From contig JALCBJ010000007.1 in NCBI GenBank assembly GCA_028066595.1, positions 1 to 64,000 on the forward strand: 64,000 nt of DNA, written 5' to 3'. The notes beneath the pieces are model-generated. The model worked only from the letters and a program-made list of their open reading frames with translations. It did not search any database and was not told the origin of the DNA. Positions 1 to 10,213 of this stretch are shown one piece after another. This DNA comes from Thermoanaerobaculia bacterium (GTDB lineage: Bacteria; Acidobacteriota; Thermoanaerobaculia; Multivoradales; J023). The first letter of the stretch is position 1, and the number at the start of each line of letters is the position of its first letter. Made by a program: the position numbers and the translations under genes.

Positions 1-2514
1 CTAGTCCTGGGTGGGTGCCTCGGTCGGTAGCCACTGTTCCAGTTTTTCGGCCAGCTCCTCGAGACGGAACGGTTTGGACAGGAAGTCGTCCATTCCCGCC
101 TCGAGGCACTTTTCTCGTTCGCCGACCAGGGCGTGGGCTGTCACCGCGATGATCGGCAGTCGGGGACCGGCCGCCGAGGCTTCCTGTCGGCGGATGAGGC
201 GCGCTACGTCGTATCCTTCGATATCCGGCATGCGACAGTCGAGCAGCAGGAGATCCACGTCACCGTTCTTCACTGCCTCCAGCGCGGCTTCCCCCCCCGC
301 GACCACACGCACTTCGTGACCGAGTCCTTCCACCTGGCCGCTGATCACGAGACGGTTCACCGGGTCGTCGTCGGCGATCAAGATACGGGAGCTCTTGGGC
401 CGTCCGGTGGGAACGGCTGACGACGACGGCGGACCTGACCCGTCCTCGAGCTCGATTCCCTCCACCGGCACCTCGAACCAGAACGTCGATCCGGCACCCA
501 CCTCGCTGTCGGCGCCGATGTGGCCACCTAGAAGCTCCACCAGCTTGCGGCTGATGGCCAGGCCGAGCCCCGCACCCTCGAACTTCTGAGCCGGGTCGGC
601 ACGGTAGAACGCTTCGAAGAGCGCGGGGATGGCCTCGCGGTCGACTCCCATGCCGCTGTCACGCACCGCGAAGCGCAGCCAGAGGACCCGTTCCTTGCTC
701 TTCTCGCGGGTCGGCAAGACCTCCAGACAGACACTGCCTCGGGACGTGAACTTGATCGCGTTGGCTACCAGGTTGATCAGAACCTGGCGAAGGCGCGCCG
801 GATCTGCACGAACGGCGGAGGGGAGGCCGGGGTCCAATCGCAACTCGAGCTGCAGTCCCTTGTCCTCGGCCCGGGGAGTCAGGAGATCGGCCACGTCGTG
901 GGCCAGGGCCGCCGGCTCGAACTCGTCGGGGTGCAGCTCTAGCTTGCCGGCCTCGATTTTCGAGAAATCCAACACGTCGTCGACGATGTCGAGCAACGAC
1001 ACCGCCGCCGAGTGGACGGTCTTCGCCCAGTGTTCGGTATCGAGCTTGGAGCGGTCTACGCTGCGGCTGAGAAGCAGCTCGGTCATTCCGAGGATGGCGG
1101 TCATCGGGGTGCGGATTTCGTGGCTCACGTTGGCCAAGAACTCACCCTTGGCACGGTTCGCCGCTTCGGCCGCGTCGCGCGCCGCGGCCAGCTCTTGCGT
1201 GCGTTCGCGGACTCGAACCTCCAGCTCCTGGCGTAGCGTGTCGAGCTCGGCAAAAAGTCGAGTGAATCGATCGGACAGTGCGACGGCCATGGACAGCACC
1301 AGGGCGAGGAAACCCCAATGGGAAAGGGACGGAGCCTGCCACAAGCCCCGTCCGACGGCGATGTCGTGAAGAAAGGTCACCGCTGCCACCGTGCCTCCGA
1401 AGAGCATCATCTTGGCCTGGCGGTCGCCTCGCAGAGCGCCGCGGAGGATCAAGATCGGCACCAAGAGCAGCAGTGGCAACGTCCACAACTCCCAACCGCG
1501 TACGACCGCAAGCTCGAACGCCAGACCTGGAGTCAACAGCGCGGCGACTGCGAAGACGGCGTGGCTCAGCTGATAGAGACGCACCCAAAGTCCCCAGGTG
1601 AGTCCGAGAAACGGCCACAGGAACTGAAGTGCCAGTGCCGGCAGGAGAAAACGGGCCACGTACTCGGCCTGCTTGAGTTGCTCGAAGTCGAAGGGGAGCT
1701 CGAAACGCCACTGGCTGGTGAGAAAGACGAAGGCTGCCTGGCAGAAGGTGAAGGCTGCGAAGGCGAGGTGATCGCGACGTTGAGAACGGCGCCGGAACAC
1801 CACCAGCTGGTAGAAGCCGAGCGCTACGAAGACGGCGGCGAGTACCAGGGCAGTGATCTGGTCGCGAAACTCGTCGCGCAACAGGGCTCCATAGAGGCCT
1901 AGCTCGGGTGCCCGTGTGAGGCCTCCGAGACGGGTACCGGCGGCCGGGTCTCGATAGACCTGGATCGCTAGGGTTACCTCGCCGTCGTCTGAGATCGCGG
2001 TGGGTGGTATTGCGACGATCAGATGCTTGTCGTAGGCGATGGACGCATCGGGCGGCAGAGCGCCGCCGCCGCCGAGCTCCTGACCACCTGCATAGACTCG
2101 CCATGCGGTAAAGACCTGCCGTAGCCGAACTCCGAAGGGCTCCCCCGACCCCAGAAGGTGGGGTGGAACCTGGATCGTCTTGCGGTACCACCCATAGTGG
2201 ATGAACGGATGGCCGAGATCCCCCCAGGCTCCGGGAACCTCGAGATCCGGCCATTGGGAATCGTCCCAGTCCGGCTCTGCGAAGCTGCGGTCGTCGCCAG
2301 TACGGAAACGCCAAGGGCCATCGAGAACGAGGATTTCGTCCTCGGAGGAGTTGGGCGTGGCGGATGCTGGACTCGTGCCGGAGAACAGCACAACCAAGAG
2401 CCCGAGCCAAGAAAGTCTGGATAGCGACAAGAACCAAGTGTAACAAATCTCCGACGGCACCCGTTGGGTAGATGAACGCGGAGAAAGTGCCACTTCCCCT
2501 CGTTCGAACGGCAT
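1..2514 (-). CDS. hybrid sensor histidine kinase with 7TMR-DISM-type sensor and receiver domain
   Basis: Membrane kinase that should sense an envelope or carbohydrate-like signal and phosphorylate its own C-terminal receiver. With the start used here (837 aa): hydrophobic signal segment about 32-45; a periplasmic beta domain about 60-195 resembling the galactose-binding-like 7TMR-DISM extracellular module ([13 protein letters not shown]); several membrane helices about 215-415; a coiled coil; HisKA with NVSHEIRTP (His465); an ATPase domain with N box NLVANAIKF and GLGLAISRK; and a receiver with DDD and the phospho-acceptor in LLDCRMPD (Asp759) and Lys in SKPF. The frame also opens at a GTG at 2559; the ATG at 2514 is preferred because GGAG lies about 8 bases upstream. 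No separate output regulator is adjacent, so the target is unknown. Confidence 0.9.
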   Translation of the reverse strand: MPFERGEVALSPRSSTQRVPSEICYTWFLSLSRLSWLGLLVVLFSGTSPASATPNSSEDEILVLDGPWRFRTGDDRSFAEPDWDDSQWPDLEVPGAWGDLGHPFIHYGWYRKTIQVPPHLLGSGEPFGVRLRQVFTAWRVYAGGQELGGGGALPPDASIAYDKHLIVAIPPTAISDDGEVTLAIQVYRDPAAGTRLGGLTRAPELGLYGALLRDEFRDQITALVLAAVFVALGFYQLVVFRRRSQRRDHLAFAAFTFCQAAFVFLTSQWRFELPFDFEQLKQAEYVARFLLPALALQFLWPFLGLTWGLWVRLYQLSHAVFAVAALLTPGLAFELAVVRGWELWTLPLLLLVPILILRGALRGDRQAKMMLFGGTVAAVTFLHDIAVGRGLWQAPSLSHWGFLALVLSMAVALSDRFTRLFAELDTLRQELEVRVRERTQELAAARDAAEAANRAKGEFLANVSHEIRTPMTAILGMTELLLSRSVDRSKLDTEHWAKTVHSAAVSLLDIVDDVLDFSKIEAGKLELHPDEFEPAALAHDVADLLTPRAEDKGLQLELRLDPGLPSAVRADPARLRQVLINLVANAIKFTSRGSVCLEVLPTREKSKERVLWLRFAVRDSGMGVDREAIPALFEAFYRADPAQKFEGAGLGLAISRKLVELLGGHIGADSEVGAGSTFWFEVPVEGIELEDGSGPPSSSAVPTGRPKSSRILIADDDPVNRLVISGQVEGLGHEVRVVAGGEAALEAVKNGDVDLLLLDCRMPDIEGYDVARLIRRQEASAAGPRLPIIAVTAHALVGEREKCLEAGMDDFLSKPFRLEELAEKLEQWLPTEAPTQD

Positions 2515-2576
2515 TTCCGCTCCGCATTCTTCTCCCGACCCAAGTCTCGAAATCTTCACTCGACCGGAGTCACAAC

Positions 2577-3188
2577 ATGAACCTCACAGCCCACGATCGC
2601 CACCGTCAGGACCACCGCCGCGACCCGCTCCGCTCGCGTCTCGCGCTCCTTTTCTGTGTCGCCGCGCTGCTGTTTTTTGCCGGTTCGGTCGGCGCGGATC
2701 CGTGGATCCACATCCAGGTCGAAGAAGGGCGCAACGGCGATCGTGTCAGCGTCAATCTGCCCGTAAGTCTGATGAGAGCTGCGGTCAACATGATCCCCAA
2801 CGATGTCCATGCGGATATCGAGCTCGAATTCGACGATGTCGATCTCGACTGGCACGAGCTACGCACCTTCTGGGACGAGGTACGCAGAGCCCCGGAAATG
2901 ACCTTCGTCACCGTCGAGACCCGCGACGAGAACATCGCTGTCCGCAAGGAAGGCGACATGATCGTCATCCGTACGCTGGAACGTAGCGAGTACGGAACCG
3001 AGATCAACATGCAGATGCCGGCCGAGGTCATCGATGCCCTGCTCTCGGGTCCCGAAGGTCGCTTCGACTTCGCCGCTGCGCTCGATGCTCTGGTGGATCA
3101 TGCCCCCGGCCAATTGATGACGGTCCGCGATGGCGACGATCGCGTTCGGATTTGGATCGATGACAATCCGGAAGCGCACGGCGACTGA
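2577..3188 (+). CDS. secreted or anchored protein of unknown function, SHOCT-like/YvlB-type repeat family (paralogue 1)
   Basis: A 203-residue protein with a basic N terminus followed by a hydrophobic segment (about residues 22-38) ending in an alanine- and glycine-rich stretch, so exported or membrane anchored. The mature part contains [18 protein letters not shown], an acidic helix and a closing beta segment ([14 protein letters not shown]). From memory this layout resembles the beta segment seen in bacterial proteins with SHOCT-like or DUF4097-associated domains, in which an xVNVxIPLxLV strand is followed by acidic helices; this is inference. GGAG precedes the ATG. The start lies 62 bases from the divergent kinase gene, so the two may share a control region, and a related gene follows after 50 bases. 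Confidence 0.72.
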   Translation: MNLTAHDRHRQDHRRDPLRSRLALLFCVAALLFFAGSVGADPWIHIQVEEGRNGDRVSVNLPVSLMRAAVNMIPNDVHADIELEFDDVDLDWHELRTFWDEVRRAPEMTFVTVETRDENIAVRKEGDMIVIRTLERSEYGTEINMQMPAEVIDALLSGPEGRFDFAAALDALVDHAPGQLMTVRDGDDRVRIWIDDNPEAHGD

Positions 3189-3238
3189 GCCGGCCATCGC
3201 TCTGAAACAGAAATCGCCACCAAGAATCGAGGCATGCC

Positions 3239-3727
3239 ATGACCCCCACTGCCCGACCGCGCGACTCGCGTCCTGCTCGTCGCACGTCTCCTCTCATGCG
3301 CTTCTTCGTGATCGGGCTGATTCTCTTGATGGCGCCGATCATCGCCCTGGGAGCCACGGTCGCCGCGACGGGGGTGGCCACGGTTCGGGTGGCCGAATCA
3401 GGCCCGGATGGCGTCGATCTTTGGATTCCCGTTCCTGCTCTCCTGTTCGACGTCGCGGTCGCCACCGTGCCGAGGCTGATGCCCGAGTACGAGTTGGAGC
3501 AAGCCCGTCGCGAGATCGAGCCCTACCTGCCGATGTTGCGAGATCTGGCAGAGGTGGTGGAGGACTTGCCATCTGCGACCCTCGTGCAGGTCGAGAGCCG
3601 GAGGGAGCGGGTGCGCATCGCCAAGGAAGGGCGTAATTTCGAGATCCTGGTCGAGAGCGACGACGCCGATGTCCGGGTTACCGTACCGGCGCGGCTCTTC
3701 GGTAGGACTCTCGACATCTTCGGCTGA
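3239..3727 (+). CDS. membrane-anchored protein of unknown function, paralogue 2 of the preceding gene
   Basis: A 162-residue protein with one N-terminal hydrophobic helix (about residues 20-43, MRFFVIGLILLMAPIIALG). The rest parallels the upstream protein: VDLWIPVPALLFDVAVATVP matches its [18 protein letters not shown], both then have an acidic helical stretch, then ATLVQVESRRERVRIAKEG matches [19 protein letters not shown], and TVPARLFGRTLDI matches [11 protein letters not shown]. The pair therefore looks like a tandem duplication. GAGG lies about 8 bases before the ATG. It is probably cotranscribed with paralogue 1 and ends before a strong terminator. Function unknown; a partner role for the divergent sensor kinase is only a positional guess. 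Confidence 0.7.
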   Translation: MTPTARPRDSRPARRTSPLMRFFVIGLILLMAPIIALGATVAATGVATVRVAESGPDGVDLWIPVPALLFDVAVATVPRLMPEYELEQARREIEPYLPMLRDLAEVVEDLPSATLVQVESRRERVRIAKEGRNFEILVESDDADVRVTVPARLFGRTLDIFG

Positions 3728-3773
3728 CGAGCCAGACTCACGTCACCTTGGTTCACAGATGTACTTCTGAGCA

Positions 3774-3819
3774 GGGCGACCCGGGGCGGTTCTCGCGGGT
3801 CCGGGTCGCCCGTCTTTTT
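3774..3819 (+). terminator. rho-independent terminator after the paralogue pair
   Basis: A perfect 11-bp stem (GGGCGACCCGG at 3774-3784 and CCGGGTCGCCC at 3801-3811) is followed by GTCTTTTTC. It closes the two-gene plus-strand unit. Confidence 0.9.
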
Positions 3820-4169
3820 CCTCTCGCACAAGAGTCGCCTGGCGGAGCTTGCCTACAGAAGTGGATTCACTTGCGCTGCTCGAGCTTGCGAATCAGATCC
3901 TGATCTTCCAAGTGATCCGCCAGGGTTAGCGCCTCTACGAGATCGACACGGTTGGTGGCATCTCCCATCGATGCAGGCTCCAGACCGTACCTTGCGCCCC
4001 GACGTGGCTGTGCCAGGGAAGTCAGGCTTGCGCGGATCATGCGATTGCGATTCACGAGGTTCTTGAAGGACTCGCCCCGCTGGTGAGCGAACGCGAGCAC
4101 CTGTAGGAGGCGCCGACGACGAGACCCGTGTGTGGGGATCGTCGACGCCTCGCCAATCGTGGCGGCAGG
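3820..4169. other. 350-base stretch without a supported gene
   Basis: This lies between the terminator and the S9 peptidase stop. A 77-codon minus-strand frame (3867-4100, GTG start, ending LEQRK) is open, and its frame stays open upstream towards the peptidase stop. I recognise no domain, and there is no convincing ribosome binding site. An imperfect hairpin (AGGCGCCGAC with GTCGACGCCT, near 4108-4152) just past the peptidase stop may help end that transcript, but no T-run follows on the minus strand. Confidence 0.4.
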
Positions 4170-6128
4170 CTACTCCCCGAGCAAGTGGGTTTGGAGAAAG
4201 AGCGCCGCCGACTCCATCATGTAGTCGCGGTTGCTCTTCTTGCGGAAGCCGTGGCCTTCATCCAGTGCCAGCAGGTACCAGACGTCGCCACCGTTACTGC
4301 GGATGACGTCTACCATCTGCTCGCTCTCGGAGGCTGGCACGCGCGGGTCGTTCTGGCCTTGGATGACGAACAGAGGCGTGGTGATCTCGGCAGCTCGCGT
4401 GGTGGGCGAGATCCTGGTGAGGAACTCGTTCATCTTCGGGTCGCGCTCGTCGCCGTATTCTGCGCGCCGCAGGTCGCGACGGTAATCCTGGGTGTTCTTC
4501 AGGAACGTGACGAAGTTCGAGATGCCCACGATGTCGACACCGGCGCGCAGCCGATCGTCGTAGTGTACGAGCGAGGCGAGAACCATATAGCCGCCATAGG
4601 AGCCACCGTAGACCGCGACGCGCTTCTCGTCCAACTTCGGCTGGGTGGCGATCCAGTCGAGCAACGCACCGATGTCTTTCACCGAGTCTTCGCGCAAATA
4701 GCCATTGTCGAGCTTCAGGTAGCTCTTGCCGTAGCCGCTGGAGCCACGCACGTTGGGTGCGATCACGGCGACACCCAACTCGCTCGCGAGGAACTGCGTG
4801 CCGCTGTTGAACGTGGGCCGCTCTTGACCCTCGGGTCCACCGTGGATGTCCAGGATGACAGGAAACGGACCCTCTCCCTCGGGCTGGTAGACGAAGGCCG
4901 GAATGGTACGAGGGCTACCGTCGACCTCGTCGAACGTCGGATACCGGATCAGCCGCGGCTCGACGAGTGACTCGGTGTCCAGGCCGCCGACCTCGCTGTA
5001 GGTCCAGCGGCTGACCTCGCCCGCGCCCAGGTCGAGCACGTAGACATCGCTCACCGAAGTCGGCGTGTTCAGTGTCAAGCCGAGCTGCCCGGTCGGGCCG
5101 AACTCCAGACCGAAGACGGCACCGAGAGGCAGGTCGGGAATCGAGAGCCGTGTGTCACTCGTGGTGTCCATGACGTAGAGGCGGCTGAAGCCCTCCTCGT
5201 TCACCGTGAACGCCAGGCGCTTGCCGTCGTCCGAAAGCTCCAATCCTTCGACGTCCCAGTCGATGTCGGCGGTGAGGATCACTGTCTCGCCGGTCTCGAG
5301 ATTGCGCCGCCGCAGCCGCTTGAACTCACTGCTTTCGTCGGAGACGTAGTAGATCGAATCACCGCTGGCGTCGAACAGCGCGCCGCCGTAGGCGACCTTC
5401 TCGTCGCTCTGGTGCAGAGACGTCAGCTCGCCGCTGGCCACGTCGAGCAGATAGGGATAGGATTCGTTCGCCGAGATGTATCGGCCCACCAGCAGGCGTT
5501 CGTCGTCCGGCGACCAGTCGGTCGGGAACCAAACGCCTTCTTTCTCGAGGGCCGCGCTCGACGTACCCTTTGCGACGTCCATCACGTGGATGTCCCAATC
5601 GCGACCGTTGCGCTTGGTGGTGAAGTAGGCGAATCGATCGCCGGTCTTCGACCAGAGCTGGCCGCCGTTGCGAGATGAGCCGTCGGTGAGCATCTGAGCC
5701 TGGCCGGTCGCGAGATCGAAATGGAAGATCTGGAAGAACTCCGAGCCGCCGACATCGCGCGAGAACAGCAGCGAGTTGCGCTTCGCATCAGGGCCCACCG
5801 CGGCGCCGCCCACCGGCTCGTCGAAGAACGTGATCTGACGGCGGGCGCCGCCCGGCATCTCGACGACGTGCAGCTGACTCGTCTCGCCGAAACGGGTCGA
5901 GATCAGCAGGCCCTTACCGTCGGGCATCCAGCCCTGGAGCGAGGCGGCGCGCGTGTTCTGGAACTGCTGGAGGCGTTCGGTCAAGTCTTGGGGGATCTCG
6001 GGGATCCCTTGGATGCGCAGATTTCCACGTTCGACGGTTTCGACGTCGGCCGCAGCGACTTGTGAGGCTGTACCTGCAACCAGTAGCAGGGTCAGAAGGG
6101 AGGAGAGGAAACAGAGCTTCTTCTTCAT
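4170..6128 (-). CDS. exported S9 family (prolyl oligopeptidase-type) serine peptidase
   Basis: Hydrolyses peptides, probably oligopeptides, outside the cytoplasm. The 652-residue protein has a signal peptide (residues 1-26, ending SQVAAA), a beta-propeller of WD40/PD40-like repeats (about 60-390), and an alpha/beta hydrolase domain with the nucleophile in GGSYGGY (Ser510), acid in QGQNDPRVP (Asp594) and histidine in DEGHGF (His626). All three catalytic residues are present and the length is normal for the family. A GAAGGA ribosome site precedes the ATG. It lies 36 bases downstream of the tricorn protease gene in the same direction, fitting a cascade in which tricorn cuts proteins to short peptides and this enzyme trims them. 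Confidence 0.93.
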   Translation of the reverse strand: MKKKLCFLSSLLTLLLVAGTASQVAAADVETVERGNLRIQGIPEIPQDLTERLQQFQNTRAASLQGWMPDGKGLLISTRFGETSQLHVVEMPGGARRQITFFDEPVGGAAVGPDAKRNSLLFSRDVGGSEFFQIFHFDLATGQAQMLTDGSSRNGGQLWSKTGDRFAYFTTKRNGRDWDIHVMDVAKGTSSAALEKEGVWFPTDWSPDDERLLVGRYISANESYPYLLDVASGELTSLHQSDEKVAYGGALFDASGDSIYYVSDESSEFKRLRRRNLETGETVILTADIDWDVEGLELSDDGKRLAFTVNEEGFSRLYVMDTTSDTRLSIPDLPLGAVFGLEFGPTGQLGLTLNTPTSVSDVYVLDLGAGEVSRWTYSEVGGLDTESLVEPRLIRYPTFDEVDGSPRTIPAFVYQPEGEGPFPVILDIHGGPEGQERPTFNSGTQFLASELGVAVIAPNVRGSSGYGKSYLKLDNGYLREDSVKDIGALLDWIATQPKLDEKRVAVYGGSYGGYMVLASLVHYDDRLRAGVDIVGISNFVTFLKNTQDYRRDLRRAEYGDERDPKMNEFLTRISPTTRAAEITTPLFVIQGQNDPRVPASESEQMVDVIRSNGGDVWYLLALDEGHGFRKKSNRDYMMESAALFLQTHLLGE

Positions 6129-6164
6129 GTCGGGTCCTTCGGATCGGGTTGGGATTCGGATGAG

Positions 6165-9100
6165 TTAGGGAGTCTTTATCGGTGGCGCGGGGCGCCGTGG
6201 CAGCGTTCGAGGATCTCGTTCGATCGTTTCCATCAGCACTTCGATGGCCTTTTCCAGCTGCGCGTCGATGCCTTGGACCAGGCCGGCAGGGTCGTTGTCG
6301 ATCTCGATGTCGGGCTCCACGCCCCAGCCTTCGATGATCCATTGGCCGTCGCGGCCGCCGGAGCCCGACTCGGGCACGCTGACGCCTCCGCCATCGATCA
6401 GGTCATAGCTACCATAGATTCCCACGACGCCGCCCCAGGAACGCTTGCCGATGAGGGGGCCGAGTTCATAATCCCTGAATTGCCACGCGAACTGATCCCC
6501 GTCCGAGGCCGTGTCTTCGTCGAGCAACGCCACCAGGTGACCGAGGCGCGCAGAGGTCGGGATCGGTTCTGCACCATCGCGGTGACGCTCCCAGTCGATC
6601 ATCCGAATATCATCTCGCAAGCGATCGATGATCATGGGCGAGACGTTGCCGCCGCCGTTGTTGCGGACATCGATGACCAGCCCTTCTTTGTACCGCTGGC
6701 CGTAGTACCACTTGATCCACTCGCGGATGCCGGAGCCGCCCATGTCCGGAATGTGGATGTATCCGGCTCGTCCGTTGCTGGCTTCCTCGACCCGCTTCCG
6801 GTTGGCCTCGATCCATTCGAGGTAGATCAGATCGTCCTCACTGCGAATACCCCGGACGACCACGTCGCGAGAGCCTTCCAGGGTGGGTCGGTCATTCACG
6901 GTCAGCTCGACGAAGGCACGATCGGCGTATCGCAAGATGCGCCAGGGGTTGTCATCTGCGGTCAGCTCTTCGCCGTCGATGGCGAGCAGATAGTCGCCCT
7001 CCGACACGTCCACCCCGACCTCGGTGAGCGGCGAGCGATAGTTGTCTTCGGCGTTGTCTCCCCGGAAGATGCGGGCGATTCTCAGACGGTCATCGTCACC
7101 TGCCTCGAAGCGGGCTCCGAGCAACGCGCCTCGGGGCCGGTCGGGCAGCGGGATGTCGCCACCCACGACGTAGGCATGCGACACACTGAGCTCGGCGATC
7201 ATCTCGCTGATCAGATAATTGAGGTCCGACCGATGACCGACGTGCGCGAGGAGTGGCTCGTACTGTTCACGCAGCGCCGGCCAGTCGTAGCCGTGCAGGT
7301 TCGGAACGTAGAAGAAGTCGCGGAAATAGCGCCAAGCGTCGTCGAACATCTGTGCCCACTCCTCCTCGGGCACGACCGTGGTCACCAGGCCGCTGGTCGA
7401 CAGCGTGGCTTCCTCCTTGCCGGACGAGATGTCCCAGACCGTCATTTTCGGACCTTGGCGAACCAGTAGCTTGGTGCCGTCGGGCGACAGATCGGCGCCG
7501 GAGATCCCTGAAGCCAGACTGGACGATTCCCGCTTCTCCAAGTCGAAGGCGACGATCTCAGGTGCCACGTCGGATCCGCGGCCGTAGTAGAAGGCACCAC
7601 CGCGGAAGGCCAGGAGCTTCCCCTGGGCGGCGACGATGCCGAAGTAGTTGTCGGCCTCCATGGGCACGCGAACCACACGCTCGGACAGGCCTTGGTAGTG
7701 GATCTCGACCGCGTCACCGTCTGATTCGCTGTCCTCGTTCTGTTTCGGTTCTTCGTCGCCCTTTTCGTCGTTCCCGTCCTTCTCGGAATCTGTTGCGTCC
7801 GCGTCTTGGGTCGAGGCCTCGACCTCGTCGCTTCGCGGTGGGAACGGGTGAGCGACGTCGTCTCGTAGAGCCATGGCGTAGACGAACGTCTCGCGGTCGA
7901 CGACGTAGTTCCACTCCAACGAACCGATTTGAGGCTGGAACATGCGGTCGGAGACGAAATAGAGGTAGTCCCCGTCGGAGCCGAAGGTCGGTGAGTACTC
8001 GTTCCATAGGTCGGAGGTCACACGACGTAGCTCACCGGTCTCGCGGTCCCATAGGTGGAGCGAAGTCTGGTCGTTGCCGTCGGCGAGGGTCAGGGCCAGG
8101 TGGCGCGAGTCAGGCGACCAGCTGTACTCGAGTCCGAATTTGCTGCGGTCGTCTGCGACCTCGGACACCTCGCCCGTTGCCGCCGCGACCACGAAGAGGG
8201 TGGCAGTTGCGTCGCGATAGGCGATCCAGCGGCTGTCCGGCGACCAGGACAGGCCGGAGATTCGGCCCTGGCTGTCGCGGGTCAGCTGACGTGCTTCGCC
8301 GCGCCCGGCATCTTCGCGAAGCCAGATCTCTTGCTCGCCCGTCTGGTCGGACACATAGGCGAGGTAGCCGCCGTCCGGCGACCACGCCGGGCTCTGTTCG
8401 TACACCCCGGAGGTGCGGGTCAGATTGCGCGTAGGCCCGTGCTCCTTGGGCACAGAGAAGAGCTCTCCACGAGCCACTATCACGGCCCGCTGGCCTTCGG
8501 GCGCGAGGGCCAAGCCCTGGATGTCGTCGCTGACGTCCTTGCGTACCGGCCTCCGCGGCAGGGCGTCGGTGGGCACCACCACGTCCAGCTTGCGAGACGT
8601 TTCGGTCGCCAACTCGAGAACGTGAAGCTCGCCCGCCAGCTCGTAGACGATCCTGCGTCCCGCATGGTCGGCGCTAGGCCAGCGCACGTCCCAGGTCTCG
8701 TTGTGGGTCAGCCGACGTAGGTCGCCACCGTTCGGGTCCGCCGAGTAGAGCTCCAGCTTGCCGCTCCGATCGGACGAGAAGAAGATGCGGTCGCCGATCC
8801 ACATGGGGTCGCGTTCGGTCCGCGGATGATCGGTGATTCGACGTGCCGTGCCTGCCTCCAGATCGAAGACGTAGAGATTCTGCGCCCAGCCACCCTCGTA
8901 GCGTTTCCAATGGCGGAAATCGCGTCCGAGGGGTGAGAAAACGACTTGGCGGCCGTCGGGGGAGAGGGCACCGGCCCCCGAGCTCACCATGGGAAGGGCG
9001 GTGGGTAAGCCGCCCTGCATCGGTACCAAGTGCAATCTACCTTCACCGATGTCCCAGGTGTCGCGGAAGCTGCGGAAGAGAACCGAGGCACCGTCGGCCG

Positions 9101-9491
9101 ACCATCCCATCACCTGATGGTCGTAGCCCCAGCGAGGTGGCAAGGGTCCGAGCGCAGGGTAGAACGTCAGCTGCCGGGGTTCGCCACCGGCCGTGGGCAC
9201 CACATAGACCTGTTCGTCGCCTTCGTACTGGCCGGTGAATGCGACGTGGTGTCCGTCGGGAGAGAACTTCGGAAAGAGCTCGACGCCCGCATGGCTCGTC
9301 AGACGTCGTGCTGTGCCGCCCTGGTCGCTCGCCAACCATAGGTCGCCGGCGTAGGTGAAGACCACCTGGTTGCCGTGTAGATCTGGAAAGCGCAGGAGCT
9401 TGGTGGCACCCTGGGTTTCGGCGGTCGCTGCAAGGGGCATTAGGAACAGCGAGGCGAGGGACAGGATCGAGACGGTCGCGAGACGGTTCAT
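6165..9491 (-). CDS. tricorn-type S41 protease, exported
   Basis: A large self-compartmentalising protease (1108 aa) that cuts proteins to short peptides. Signal peptide 1-24 (ending LAATA); two beta-propellers of TolB/WD40-like blades (about 30-300 and 310-690); an acidic low-complexity insert (about 556-595) inside the second propeller; a C1 helical region; a PDZ-like domain (about 790-880); and the S41 core. Active-site signatures match tricorn: ELSVSHAY (Ser771, His772), TASDGDQ (Ser996, Asp997) and GVEPDIE (Glu1059), in the order and spacing of Thermoplasma tricorn S745/H746/S965/D966/E1023. The frame is open upstream to 9959, but the ATG at 9491 starts the signal peptide, so the extra length is not coding. 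First gene of an operon with the S9 peptidase. Confidence 0.93.
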   Translation of the reverse strand: MNRLATVSILSLASLFLMPLAATAETQGATKLLRFPDLHGNQVVFTYAGDLWLASDQGGTARRLTSHAGVELFPKFSPDGHHVAFTGQYEGDEQVYVVPTAGGEPRQLTFYPALGPLPPRWGYDHQVMGWSADGASVLFRSFRDTWDIGEGRLHLVPMQGGLPTALPMVSSGAGALSPDGRQVVFSPLGRDFRHWKRYEGGWAQNLYVFDLEAGTARRITDHPRTERDPMWIGDRIFFSSDRSGKLELYSADPNGGDLRRLTHNETWDVRWPSADHAGRRIVYELAGELHVLELATETSRKLDVVVPTDALPRRPVRKDVSDDIQGLALAPEGQRAVIVARGELFSVPKEHGPTRNLTRTSGVYEQSPAWSPDGGYLAYVSDQTGEQEIWLREDAGRGEARQLTRDSQGRISGLSWSPDSRWIAYRDATATLFVVAAATGEVSEVADDRSKFGLEYSWSPDSRHLALTLADGNDQTSLHLWDRETGELRRVTSDLWNEYSPTFGSDGDYLYFVSDRMFQPQIGSLEWNYVVDRETFVYAMALRDDVAHPFPPRSDEVEASTQDADATDSEKDGNDEKGDEEPKQNEDSESDGDAVEIHYQGLSERVVRVPMEADNYFGIVAAQGKLLAFRGGAFYYGRGSDVAPEIVAFDLEKRESSSLASGISGADLSPDGTKLLVRQGPKMTVWDISSGKEEATLSTSGLVTTVVPEEEWAQMFDDAWRYFRDFFYVPNLHGYDWPALREQYEPLLAHVGHRSDLNYLISEMIAELSVSHAYVVGGDIPLPDRPRGALLGARFEAGDDDRLRIARIFRGDNAEDNYRSPLTEVGVDVSEGDYLLAIDGEELTADDNPWRILRYADRAFVELTVNDRPTLEGSRDVVVRGIRSEDDLIYLEWIEANRKRVEEASNGRAGYIHIPDMGGSGIREWIKWYYGQRYKEGLVIDVRNNGGGNVSPMIIDRLRDDIRMIDWERHRDGAEPIPTSARLGHLVALLDEDTASDGDQFAWQFRDYELGPLIGKRSWGGVVGIYGSYDLIDGGGVSVPESGSGGRDGQWIIEGWGVEPDIEIDNDPAGLVQGIDAQLEKAIEVLMETIERDPRTLPRRPAPPIKTP

Positions 9492-9704
9492 CGGGTTTCC
9501 TCGGTCTGGTTTTGCCCGGCAGCTACGGAGGATCTGTCGGATACGACCCGACGCTGCGGAGGGCTGGGCACAACTCCACCTTTGCGGCCTGAGCCGCCTC
9601 GCGTAGTACGCGGAACAGCGAGCGAGGTTTGGCCACCGGCTGGTGCTCGGTCTTGTTATCCTTCGCTTCCGAATCCGATTCCGTCCGAACACTGTGGGGA
9701 TCCC

Positions 9705-10187
9705 ATGAGCCAGACTCCTGATTTTGAGCATGAGCGCCACCGCGAGGCGTACGAACGGGTGGCCGAGTATCTCGACGAGCTGTTCGAAGACGCGCTCGAG
9801 GACCAGGGCCACTTCTACGTTCGATATGGCTCCACGGTGCTCGAGATCGCGATCGAGCCCTACGGGCCCGACGAGTCCAGTGTCATCATCATGTCCTACT
9901 GCGTGCAGGGTGCAGAGGTCGACGAGGATCTCCGAACCGGTTTGCTCGAGCTGAACCACGACCTACCGTTCGGCGCCTTCTCCATCGTCGGCAGCGACAT
10001 CTTTTTCTCCCATGCACTCTTCGGCCGCACTCTGCAGCGCACCAACCTCCTGGGAGCTATCGCGGCTGTGGCCGAGACCTCAGATCGCTACGACGATCTG
10101 ATCGCGGAGAAGTACGGTGGCGAGCGAGCCCTCGACCGTATTCAACATACGGGCGGGCGGGAAGGGCGCAAGCGCTCGACGAACTAG
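9705..10187 (+). CDS. YbjN / type III secretion chaperone-like domain protein
   Basis: A 160-residue soluble protein with no signal peptide. The whole length matches the YbjN/CesT-like fold: an N-terminal helix (YERVAEYLDELFED), beta strands (YVRYGSTVLEIAIEPYG, SVIIMSYCV), the typical loop LPFGAFSIVGSDIFFSHALFG, and a final helix with AETSDRYDDLI. Proteins of this family are small peptide-binding or regulatory proteins; no specific client is visible here. GGGGA precedes the ATG. It is divergent from the tricorn gene and convergent with the M29 aminopeptidase, and its stop codon lies inside an inverted repeat shared with that gene. Confidence 0.8.
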   Translation: MSQTPDFEHERHREAYERVAEYLDELFEDALEDQGHFYVRYGSTVLEIAIEPYGPDESSVIIMSYCVQGAEVDEDLRTGLLELNHDLPFGAFSIVGSDIFFSHALFGRTLQRTNLLGAIAAVAETSDRYDDLIAEKYGGERALDRIQHTGGREGRKRSTN

Positions 10188-10213
10188 CAGCCCGCGGTGC
10201 CACGGGCTGCTAG
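10184..10213. terminator. perfect inverted repeat holding both convergent stop codons
   Basis: CTAGCAGCCCG (10184-10194) and CGGGCTGCTAG (10203-10213) form an 11-bp perfect stem with an 8-base loop. The plus-strand stop TAG (10185-10187) and the minus-strand stop (10210-10212) each sit in one arm. No clear T-run follows on either strand, so it is a bidirectional hairpin rather than a textbook terminator. Confidence 0.65.

Noticed and set aside
1142-2527. 461-codon minus-strand frame overlapping the hybrid kinase
   Set aside because: Arg/Ser-rich shadow in another frame of the kinase gene.
3867-4100. 77-codon minus-strand frame ending LEQRK
   Set aside because: Not obviously a shadow and mildly protein-like, but no family, no ribosome site and no context; left as unassigned rather than called a gene.
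9492-9959. N-terminal extension of the tricorn frame
   Set aside because: It would put 156 residues of non-homologous sequence before a good signal peptide and overlap the divergent YbjN-like gene.
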